Below, one piece after another: positions 36,094 through 45,642 of a stretch of 64,000 bases of DNA (positions within the stretch are counted from its first letter, which is position 1; each line of letters starts with the position of its first letter). A program made the position numbers and the translations under genes. The notes below the pieces were generated by a model, which was not told the DNA's origin, ran no database searches, and saw only the letters and a list, made by a program, of their open reading frames with translations. This DNA is from Pyrrhosoma nymphula. Lineage: Eukaryota; Arthropoda; Insecta; Odonata; Coenagrionidae. The DNA is taken from positions 140,594,855 to 140,658,854 of the forward strand of contig OY754327.1 in NCBI GenBank assembly GCA_963573305.1. Direction: 5' to 3'.

Positions 36094-36539
36094 CTAGGTT
36101 TCAAAAGGCGCCCACTTATTCAAGGAAGATATTGAAATTGAATGACACGTGATATCTTGAGTTTAATATCAAAACTAAAAAAAGTTACATACTTTCCGGT
36201 TATTTGCGAGAGAGAGCAACGCACAGTTGTCCGTGTGAGAATAATGCTGTTTGGAGTTGAAGTCCTACGTGGTCAAACGACTCCCCCTGCGACTTGTTGA
36301 TTGCAATCACATATGCCGGGATCACTGGAATTTGTCGTCGTTCCAAGATGAAAGGGAGCATTGTTTCAGTCGGTTTTATGAAATTTCTTGCCAGCAGTTG
36401 AATAACGGCAGTTAAAAATTTCAGTGACTGTGGCTCCATCTAATAGTGACATTTTAAAATTTAAGTTACTGCTGCTCCATGTTACAGCGTTCCTGATGCA
36501 GTGAGTGAGTGACAAGGGCTTTTCTTATATATGTATAGA
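36094..36539 (-). mobile_element. Short Helitron carrying a helicase remnant, copy 2
   Basis: On the minus strand it starts TCTATACATATATAAG and ends CTAG, between host A and T. Joining the flanks across the element restores ...aaataaatataccttca|taagtctctaact..., which lines up with the uninterrupted sequence at about 54827-54865 in the third TTAA-element copy. This empty site fixes both ends and shows there is no target duplication, as expected for Helitrons. Confidence 0.9.
36200..36439 (-). pseudogene. Helitron PIF1-like helicase, C-terminal remnant (copy 2)
   Basis: The 79-codon frame includes RNFIKPTETMLPFILERRQ, VIPAYVIAINKSQGESFD, and GQLCVALSRK before the stop. It is closer than copy 1 to the family ending (GQLYVALSR). 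Relative to copy 1 a short segment around SELVP is missing. Confidence 0.85.
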
Positions 36540-36724
36540 TAAGTCTCTAACTTGGCTCATATTTTCACGCCGTACGGTGAAAACACCTTCACAACAGGTT
36601 TTTTTACGATTCCGTAAAAATTACTGCGGTGGTTAATTGATCAATTTTTATAAACAGTCGAGAAAACATATTGACTACTCACCGTTTGTTTTTCGACGAA
36701 ATCTAGAAGTTAGAAATTCCTAAT

Positions 36725-36959
36725 AAACAAAGTTGTATCAGGGCAGATGTGGTGGAACTCATTCATAGTTTAGCAGTTTTCCACTTTTTTATTAAATATA
36801 GGTTTGTGCGACTAGTTTCAATGTATTACATCATTGTCAAGCACGTTATGGTACTAAATCCTATCATAACGTGCTTGACAATGATGTAATACATTGAATT
36901 TAGTCGCACAAACCTATATTTAATAAAAAAGTGGAAAACTGCTAAGAAATTTCATTACT
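36725..36959. mobile_element. Hairpin element with near-perfect 80-bp arms and 17-bp target duplication
   Basis: Arms 36771-36850 and 36865-36944 are reverse complements with two mismatches in 80 and a 14-base loop. The insertion is flanked by agttagaaattcctaat at 36708-36724 and 36960-36976, and the target sequence occurs once, uninterrupted, in the other TTAA-element copies. The left arm on the minus strand carries gacaatgatgtaatacattgaaactag followed by aataaa, the core shared by other foldbacks. The near identity of the arms suggests a young insertion or recent arm copying. Confidence 0.85.
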
Positions 36960-37179
36960 AGTTAGAAATTCCTAATTTTTTCAATATTCTCCCTTTGGTG
37001 CGCACAGCCGTAATCTATCCCATGTAAAATGGCCGAAATGTTTGGGCAAATTGCTCGAAAAGTAGCTTGGCAAGTGGTTAATATCTTTAAAGTGGTGAGT
37101 TTTATCTTTAAAATGAAGTCAAATTTTAGGTGAATTGATGTTTCGCTCCAACTACCCTAAGTTCCGTCTCCTTACACAC

Positions 37180-37620
37180 CCTATCACTCCTTCCCTTTTT
37201 CTCCCCGACCCCTCTTCTGCCCTCGCGCGCCCCGCCCTCCTCTGCTGCAAAACTCGAGGCATGTGAGAGAAAGAGAAAGGAAGGCCTAAGGATGGGAGGG
37301 TGCGGGGGGTTGGGGGGGAGGGGTCCCTGGCAATCGTGGTCGCTCTTTCCCGTTAGTGCGAGCAACAAGTGTCCCTACCTCAAACCCCACCTTCCGCTGT
37401 TGGAACCGCGCCTTTGGAGAGGGCGGAGGAGGAGCTGTGCCCTACCCCGCCCCTCAGCCTCCTCCTCCTCCCCCCACCTCATCTCCCCCTCACTTCATGG
37501 CTGCTTCTTCTTCTTTCCTCGCCATTGAGTACGCTGCCGAATGCACTGAGACTGAGTGAGTTGAGACTCTGTCTGTGGCATAGGGGGAGGCGGCGATAAG
37601 CTGCCAAGTGCTCGTGTTAA
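37180..37620. other. GC-rich island with quadruplex-forming G runs
   Basis: Strand-asymmetric C-rich and G-rich blocks with CpGs. Positions 37294-37323 contain four G runs separated by short loops, a standard G-quadruplex pattern. No protein family is recognisable in any frame. Confidence 0.4.
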
Positions 37621-38918
37621 GCACCGCATCCTTACAAATAACTTGTAATTTTTTTTCTTAAGGAAAAAGAGTATAGGTAACGTTCCGTTTGTGTGGTTCG
37701 CGGAGTTAGTGGATTTTTTATACTACATAAATTGAGGGAAGTCTTACATGTGTGAGAGGCGAGCGGTTAATTCGACGTAGCTATTAACTTCGGGAGTGTG
37801 CCAAGGGGGAGGGGGGTCGGTGTCCGGGTTGGCGATGTATGACCTCGAGCGGAAAATTCGTTTTTGCGCAAGGGAAGACTTAGAAGCATTCGGAGTCGCA
37901 TCGCTTTCGCGTCGACGGGACATGCGCGTGTGCCTCTCCACAATCGAAGGGGAGTGGAGTGGGGATAGTTTGCCGTCCGTCAAGATTGGCGTTGTTTAAA
38001 CGCTGTCGCTTAAGGTTAATGAAAAGACTGGTTTTACCTAATGGATAGACAAGATAGCAGTGTGATTATGACTCATTTTAGCCTCAACAATACTCTGGTA
38101 ATGGATTATCTGGTCCATATGTTGTTACGTAAGCTACTATCCGATTTTATCATCACATTATATGGATGACCTCATTATTTTTTCGTTGCTCTATGTTTCA
38201 CCTTTCATCCCATCTTTAAGTATTTGTCTTAACGTTACGTATTCTATTATTGTAATATATTTTTAATGCATAATAACCTCTTCAGTTTAAGTTTAAGTAT
38301 TATTTACCGCACTAAGAAGCATTATCCACCCGTCCACGTGTTAAATTCCTAAAAATGTAGACCATTGCAACATTGTTCTTTCCAACAGTATATTTCATGT
38401 ATTCAACAATGCTTTCTTCAATTAATATATCAAGAGTTTCCATTGGCGTATTTCCGCCATATTCGCACTTGGCTTAAATTTGGCCGATGAAGAACACTTC
38501 TTTATCTACAATGCATGGCTAAGCAGAGTTTACTTGGAATTTCTTGGCCAATGAAGTTTTTAATATTCGTAAATCTAATATTTATTTCTAATTTAAATAT
38601 TAACATAAGTTTTAATGGCTGGAAATGAAGCAACACATTATAGTTTTGAGATTCGCGGAAAGAGTTTTAAAATTAATCATTGTAATGAAATAGTGTTAAT
38701 ATTAGCGATATTTTATTAAGACTATTCATTTACGTTAACTGTTTAAAAAAAACATTCCCCCTCTCCCCGCGGTAGATCTTGTGAGGTAAACCAATGCTTT
38801 TGTCTTTCATTAGTTTACTCTCTTGTTTGTAAATCTGAAGTATTGTCGTGTTCGAGTTATGTTTTTTTGTTTTTATTTGCTCTTTTTCTTTAATGACATG
38901 AACTCTCTCGTATTTCAG
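37621..38918. other. Intron stretch before exon 3, nothing recognised
   Basis: AT-rich sequence. The last ~90 bases form the pyrimidine-rich tract of the exon 3 acceptor. Confidence 0.5.
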
Positions 38919-39060
38919 GATCATCCACGAAAGCGGTTTCACGTCGGAAGACTTCAAGCAATATCGGCCGGTTGTTTACAGCAACACGATACAGTCACTT
39001 GTGGCTATCCTTCGCGCCATGCCAAACCTCGGCATCGCTTTTGGGAACAATGAGAGAGAG
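38919..39060 (+). CDS. Galphao: G protein alpha-o subunit, exon 3 (start of helical domain)
   Basis: This 142-bp exon completes the Lys codon from exon 2 and encodes 47 residues, about 55-101: IIHESGFTSEDFKQYRPVV, YSNTIQSLVAILRAM, PNLGIAFGNNERE. The segment KQYRPVVYSNTIQSLVAI, with IIHESGFT before it and NNERE after it, is the Go-alpha signature; Gi-alpha differs in these parts. It forms linker 1 and helix A of the all-helical domain that closes over the nucleotide. The acceptor is gtatttcag|G and the donor is GAG|gtgagt. The exon ends on a complete codon, so the next exon must start in phase 0. No stop or frameshift is present, and the length equals that of vertebrate Gi/o exon 3. Confidence 0.96.
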
Positions 39061-39925
39061 GTGAGTGTCCTCAATTCGAGCCAGTCCCATGAAATTTAAA
39101 TATTTGGGTAAGCTGTCGCTCATGTGTGCGTGGAAATGGCTCTGTCATTTCCTTTCGCGGTAAGGAAAGGGACGTTTGGATGTAGCGTGAATGTTATTCT
39201 ATTAATGGCATGAGAAGTCACAATTTTATCTCGACATTTTACTTGGACGAAACGTGGATGGCAATTTCTCTGAGTAACAATCACTTCTTCTTGTCTTGCA
39301 ATTGGGGGTGCAGGAATGATTTAAGTAAAAAGTTATCTTTCTCCTCTTTTCGATGAAATTCAGAACAAATCTACACCTTTAAGTTGACAATTAGGAATCT
39401 ATATCTTTAATATGCCATTTATCACTTATTCGTACAAGGCGTAGTTTTTTGCCTTTATTTTCAGACGTTTTTTTACTCCCTATGGGACTGATGTACCCTA
39501 GCCTCCGCATATCCCTCTTTTATAATGTGCTCTTTGGCGTTTGTTGACGTGGCTATATTTGCTGGCTGATTAAGTATCTTCGTCTCAATCCTTCGGCACT
39601 AGTCCTGATGTATACAGGTATTTTGGGATGCGATTTCAAATTCCTAGTCTAACAACATTTGGGGATCAAAACTCGGTCATCCTTATGAAAGTAATATGTC
39701 GTTGAACTACAAATGAGATGAGCTGTTACTATTCATATTTATGATGCACTAACTGTATATGGTCTGTTCTGACACCGAACACAATTCTCATTTCCACTTT
39801 AGACTTCTAAACTCTGAGTCAAAAGTTGCTACTATCTATTTAAAATGTAATTTTTTATCGCCGATTGGGCTGGTCTAAACGTCTATTCTATCTTTCCATT
39901 CTGGACTAGTTGTGTCAGGCGAAAC
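39061..39925. other. Intron stretch, nothing recognised
   Basis: AT-rich; no element ends or exons were recognised. Confidence 0.5.
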
Positions 39926-39945
39926 TTGGTGGAACTTACTAAACA

Positions 39946-40059
39946 TAGTGAAATGAAACTGCAGTTTTCTTATGCATGTACCTGATGATGAGAAGTCGAA
40001 ACCTAGGTTGTAAATAAAGTTCATGTGGAATTACTAAGTTAAAGCTTTCATTTCACTAT
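39946..40059. mobile_element. Inverted-repeat element with CTGATGATG...GAAAC core
   Basis: A 14-bp exact inverted repeat (tagtgaaatgaaa-type, 39946-39959 and 40046-40059) encloses cctgatgatgagaagtcgaaacc at about 39981-40003 and taaataaagtt just after it. The order is the same as in the element at 50048-50182. Confidence 0.55.
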
Positions 40060-43000
40060 ATTTCTATTTCGGAAAAACTAAATTTGTCCGTATGTATTCA
40101 TTTCAGCCCGCTCCTCCAACAGCGTTCTTAAAAGTGTAAAATCCGTTACGTAAATCCTTTAAATGCTTGTACATCTAGGTTCATCGTTCATAGATACTAC
40201 TTTTCCCTCCAATCTAATTACAATAATGGACACGTGTAGAACAACGCATATTTCTATTAAGGGTGAAATTGGTTCTAAATGTACAGTGTGACTTCTGCAG
40301 TTAACGCCTTACGCGAACTTGATTTGATAATCAAATTAAAAATCCGAAGTTGTTAAACGCGAACTTAAATCTCATTTTGCACTATTGACTTAAGCGATTA
40401 ATGCACCTAGTGAGTAAATATCTTAACAGAGTGATATCCTTCTTTAATGTTTTAAGTGAACGGAAAAAATCCCATCATTTGTTGATGACAAGAGTCTGTC
40501 TTGGAATATCCACAATAAAGGCTTTGTATGTATCACTCGAGGTATAATATTATTGTTTGGGTCATTACTTTTGTAGCGACGTTAATATTTGCATTGTGGC
40601 CCACCTAATATCCTAATCTTTAATCGCACCGCGCCCAGTTCCATAGCGGTGAACGGTGCACGTTGGGGACCTAAATGAAGAGGATTTTTTTCCACGTGTA
40701 AATTCTTGTATCACTCTAAGAGAAGATGTATTATTTCCGAGAAAAAATAACGCTTTCGTTGACACATGAAAGTGGTGGGTCGTATTTGTCTAATTCGCCT
40801 CCAATGTGAAAGGGAGACGTCAGGGCGTCCTGCCCGCAGGGCGAGGGAAGTGAAGAAGATTACCATTTCCTTTCGTATGACTTATTTCCTCTTTCGGGGG
40901 CATGTGGAAAATGCACGGACTCTCAAGGATTGAATCGGCTGGAGTATATGTTCTTTGGTCTTCATTCAGTGTGTAACACTCAAAAACGAAAGGCTAAAAG
41001 TGCTACCATACCGTATCTAAACTGAGATCTGTAAACCTACCACTAAGCGCCACTAACATAAGTAGTTAACAGATTAGTGACTCGATTTATTCTAAAACTG
41101 GGGTTTGGGTAACATTCAAGTGCAGTGGAGTTAATATAGGAACGGTAATATTTGTGAGGCTGTTTTTGAATTAATTCTCCTATCAACCACCAATGTAAAC
41201 TCTCATGATCATAACTCATCTTGCGTTAGATTTCTTTTGTCCGTGAATATATAAGGCAAAAACAACTGTCTGACTCATAGACTGACCTCTCTGGAATTAC
41301 TGACGTAATTTCAGGGACATTTGCCTCACAGCTTTGTCGTAGGCACTAGGTGCTCCTATAGCATTAAAATAAATAACTCGTCAGGCAGGAATTGATTTCA
41401 ATCGAAAGTGTACCGTGGGTATAGTCTTGAGAAAATCTCAGGAAAAGAACTATTATCTCAAAGATATTACATTTTTACATATATTGATACCAATTTTAAT
41501 ATGCAAAAAAGTTCAGGTACAACAATTTACTCAGCTATCATGCCCTACACGGAGTGAGAGGATTAGGTAGTCACTGAAAAGGTATTAACGAAGTAGTTTA
41601 ATATGACATGTAGCCGCTAGTTCCGTATAGCTGTATATTCATCCTCGTGTACCCGTTATTATAATTTTTTCATTTAATTTTTCCTAGCCATTCATCCACT
41701 GATTGGGAAACGGCTCGATAAGTTAATGAAATATCGCCAATATGATGATAATAACTCATGCTCGAGACTAAAAGTTTCCCCCGTTCAAAATAATTTCCGT
41801 TGGCGTTCTTCAAAGTGGAACTTTCACAAAAGAGAACTTGGGAATAAGTTTTCACGACGACCCATGCTTTCATTTGCAGTTCTCGGATAATATTTTATAA
41901 ATTTCTCCTAGATCCACTGTGTGGAAATTTTTGTCAATACTTGGCCATTGGCTTGTTTCCTCATCACTGAACCGATGCCAATTATATCCAATAGCTACCT
42001 TACAATCTATCCAGTGCATTCAACTGGAGAGATAACTTCGAAAATACATATAACGGCTTTTTTACGTCATAGCGTCCTCCTCCGCTCCTCTCAACTGGTG
42101 TGTGTTTATGGTATCCCCGTTAATCATACAAGCCCGCATCCTAGTTGGCCTTGCTACCTTACCCATTATATCACCAGATGGTGTTTGATTCCCTAGTCTG
42201 GCTATTTTTTTATCGATCGTTAGCTACTATGCTTGCAAAATAGGTTGGTGAGATAATGCTTTCGTTACCTTGCTCAAGCCAGCTGCTCACATCGCATAGT
42301 CGTTCTTTCTCTTCAGGATACCGGTATGGTGCTTAGGCTAGCTTGTGTTATCATAATTAATAATTAGGTATGTATTGTACGAGATTGTAAACCCATAAAT
42401 CGTGTACTTTTTGATGGGAAGATGTGCTGCTCTTCGCTGTTGAAAAATTCATTGCTACTCACTACTTAGCTCTACAGTTCACAAATCGAAGAAGCAGCTA
42501 TGCCGCGACATGTTCTATTTGATTTTTAAGAAAGAAATTAACCAAACCTATTTTGAAACTTTTATTCGACGAGTAAGAGCCTTCCAGAGCTTGATGGCTT
42601 TTTATTGTCTCCTAGGTAGTACCTATGAATCAATTGAGGTTGAACATTCTACGCCTAACCACTTATGAAAATTTCGAACGAGCTATAATCATATTCTTAC
42701 GCTGAATTATTAAGTCATTATATCTTAACGTCTTGAGCGACGGACAAATTAAAATAATCTCCCCTAGCTATGTAGTTCTTGAAAGAATTGTATAAACAGA
42801 TTCGTAGAAAAGACAACAGTTACATCAAGATATGAATAATTGATGTGCGCGAATGAGTGCAATTGGTTTGGAACGATTGGCATTATTTATCATATGTCGT
42901 GGAAAGCTTATGGAACACATTACGTATTTTCCCCCTACGCGGCTTTTCTGAGCGCAGGAAAGTTTGTTATTTTCGTATTGTTTTTGCCTTCATTTCGTCC

Positions 43001-44200
43001 ATTTCCTAAGAATTTTTATCGTTGTGCTCCTACTGGAAATGAAACATTTTATTTTTGTGGATTACTACCGTTTTAATGATTAATATGGTCTTACTTTTCG
43101 TTAAATCTATTTCTTTTGACAAATGTAAATTTAACTGAATAAAATAATTTAAGCAAGATTTGGTTTTAAAAAGTGGAAATTACACTACAATAAAGGATCC
43201 ATTATCTCGCGGTAGATGTGTAATAGACCTACTTAACGGCTCTAATATGCATTAAAATCTTATTGACCTCTTCCTAATCCGTCACCGCCTTCCTTTGATA
43301 CTTTTGTCGGTGGCGCCGAATCAATAGGATGTGATTTTCGACTCGAAAACTCACGCCTGCATTGCCACACAATCAGTTTCATTGGTTCAACTGAATCTTG
43401 TTCTCCTCGCCCCGTATAATTTGGCATTGTTACCACTCATACACAACCGATGAGATCTCTAACTTAATTTGTGTGCATATAAATGTAACATAGTTACTTT
43501 GAAGAAAATACCTCTCTTCTTTATTGTTTTCAAGCGTTTCAAAATGCAGCGCTGAGATACAAATAGGTGTTTCTGCTAGATAACTGAAGTCATATAATGG
43601 GATCATATCACACAGGTGTTTGCACTTCGTAAACCTGTTGGTTTGATCACCCCTGGATTGGATTAAATGTTTGAAATATTACCTCTCTTCAGGTTTCGAC
43701 CATTTTCGGTATAGCATGCAAAATACAAAGCGTATCCAGTGCGCATGCAAAAGATCGCCTGGCAAAGTAAATGAATCTAAAGTATGTGTTCGAGGGTGAT
43801 GAGAAATCGAGAGAATCAAATGAGAGCAATACATTTTTGCTTCGATGGAATAGCTTTTTCGTGTGTCAACTTAACTAGCAATCTTGCCCTGTTTTACGAG
43901 TCTCGCGCGAAATTAATTTTTAATTGCATCTATTCTGCAAACAGATAATTCGTGAAATTTCGTTCTATATGCAAGTGCAAATTTTCCACAAAATGTTGTA
44001 TTCCTCAGGATTTTCGTACTTAAGAAATATGACTGTAGCTACTGTGTCAGTCAAACCGTTGTCATATTTCCCCAATAAATATTAACGTGTATAGGGCAAA
44101 GGATTGTTGTTATAACGATTGACGCTTAAGATAAACGTTGAAATACTTGTCATTTTTTGGTAAATTAAAGTTTAATTCGATTGGTAAAAGTGTTTCTAAG
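40060..44200. other. Intron stretch, nothing recognised
   Basis: About 4 kb of AT-rich sequence with short open frames that resemble nothing known. Confidence 0.45.
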
Positions 44201-44212
44201 AAAGTGATATTT

Positions 44213-44264
44213 TGTAACACCAAGAAAAACTTTGTAACTTCTAAAGTTTTTTCTTGGTGTTACA
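44213..44264. repeat. Near-perfect 21-22 bp hairpin (microRNA-precursor-like or mini-foldback)
   Basis: tgtaacaccaagaaaaacttt (44213-44233, 21 bases) pairs with 44243-44264 across a 9-base loop, with a single extra T in the right arm. The flanking bases (gtgat / atcgtg) extend the stem weakly. The stem length is that of a short microRNA precursor, but I recognise no known mature microRNA and the loop is small. A tiny MITE is an equal alternative. Confidence 0.5.
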
Positions 44265-45378
44265 TCGTGTAATTCCTCAAATTTGAGCCGGCGATCGTTT
44301 AATTAGTAAGGTAAATTGATAGTTATAACGGTTTTATGTACTCCGATTGCTGTGCATATGATGTGATGTTGGCCTGTTCTTTTCGCTTTTCGGGCACCTG
44401 TAGAAGAACTTCTTCTCTGCTCTGTGGTCCTGAAAAGCCACACTTTGAATATAATCTGATTTTTCAGGGACCAAACCTCTTAAGTTTTCCGAATACTCGT
44501 TCGCCTTTGGGTGTTCAGGTGGGCGCGACAGGCGAGACAGGAGTGATACGGCCCGATGATAATTATTTTCAACGCCAAAGTAATTCCACATCGGGGGTCT
44601 GAGTTGGACTCACAACCTTCACGTAAGCCGTCTACCATAGATTTTACTGGTTCATTTGGAATGGGAGGGAAATTTTATTGTTAAACTAATAAACCAAGAA
44701 AGGTTGACAATTTTTCCAATCATTTTGATTGCACAAAATATGTGGTATGCAGTTATGCGCACGCGAGAAAAGTTATTTGGCTTCGTCGATGATGGTGTGG
44801 AGCATTTACTTTTTTATTTAGTTGGATAAATTATTATGATTTTCTTGGGATATTGTAGTTGGAAACTTCTTTTTCATACAAAGTGCCCTAATTTTTCATC
44901 ATGTCGCGATAAATAATGGAAACTGACATTTCTGATCCTTATTTGTGCTTTTTCCCTACGTAGTTTCAAAGTGGTGCCTATGTTGAGGATTTAAAATTTA
45001 TTACGATAGATAAACGCTTTCTTAAACGTTGTGGCAAACGAAAAACGTCGCCCACTGCACATATAACACGAAATTATTATCAGTTTTTCAGAATAAAAGT
45101 GGTACATATTATTCTCTCTCTCTGAAACCTCCTCCAGGGTACACCCAATAGAACGAGGGTTGCCCTTTAAAAAATTTGTGTTAATTAGTGTTCGTATGGT
45201 GGGTATATATTATAGAATTGAGATAGGTGTTATGTTTCATTTGTAAAATCGCACCAATAATATGCAGAATTTATCTGGGTAGAAAAATATGATTTTCAGA
45301 GTTAGATACAGTTCAAACAAGATCCGACAAATATGTAAAAAATTGTAATGAGATAGAGAATGGTTTTACAGTGTAATT
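44265..45378. other. Intron stretch, nothing recognised
   Basis: No element boundaries or exons were recognised. Confidence 0.5.
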
Positions 45379-45389
45379 GAGTAGCTTCG

Positions 45390-45631
45390 GAGCGTGGTGG
45401 CCTAGTGGGTAGAGCACTTGGCTACGGATCGGAAGGTCCCGGGTTCAGATCCGGGTTAGGCCTTTGGACGCCCCCGAACAAAAAAATCCTCTGAGTGCGA
45501 GGTGGACCAGGGAAAGGAACTGGCCCCCCGTCCCAAAATGTGTGAAATTCACACGCCTGTGGCTTAGTCCGGGGTGGGCTCTACCCTCAACTATCCAAAC
45601 CAGCCTTCGGGTTGAATCACTGAGTGATTGA
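45390..45631 (+). mobile_element. tRNA-derived SINE
   Basis: The head (about 45391-45463) folds as a tRNA-like unit with an A box, tggcctagtgggtagagc, and a B box, ggttcagatcc, the two parts of an internal RNA polymerase III promoter. A ~170-bp tRNA-unrelated body follows. The 242-bp unit is flanked by an exact 11-bp duplication, gagtagcttcg, at 45379-45389 and 45632-45642. It ends in gagtgattga rather than a poly-A tail. The missing CCA-end pairing and the attached body argue against a working tRNA gene. Confidence 0.88.
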
Positions 45632-45642
45632 GAGTAGCTTCG

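Larger units (their letters stand above)
35309..37156 (+). mobile_element. TTAA-flanked TIR element, copy A, with three nested insertions
   Basis: The ends are GGTAGCTTGAGTGAGATAT and, on the minus strand, GGTAGTTGGAGCGAAACAT, bordered by TTAA on the left and CTAA on the right. Two relatives lie at 49064-49605 and 54676-56627. Taking out a LINE (35410-36031), a Helitron (36094-36539) and a hairpin element (36725-36976) leaves about 530 bp that lines up with the intact copy. A TTAA target is typical of piggyBac and Kolobok transposases. No transposase is present. Confidence 0.8.
24600..38918 (+). other. Galphao: Go-alpha intron between exons 2 and 3 (14.3 kb)
   Basis: The intron runs from gtaagt at 24600 to tatttcag ending at 38918. 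It contains one copy of the 1.4-kb transposon, several LINE tails, two Helitrons, a MITE, and the nested TTAA element cluster, all listed separately. No additional or mutually exclusive coding exon was recognised in it. Confidence 0.9.

Noticed and set aside
38823..39053. 76-codon frame overlapping exon 3
   Set aside because: Wrong frame; the Go-alpha frame through the same bases is unambiguous and bounded by splice sites.
45391..45463. tRNA gene
   Set aside because: The A and B boxes are present, but the unit continues into a SINE body and is flanked by target duplications.
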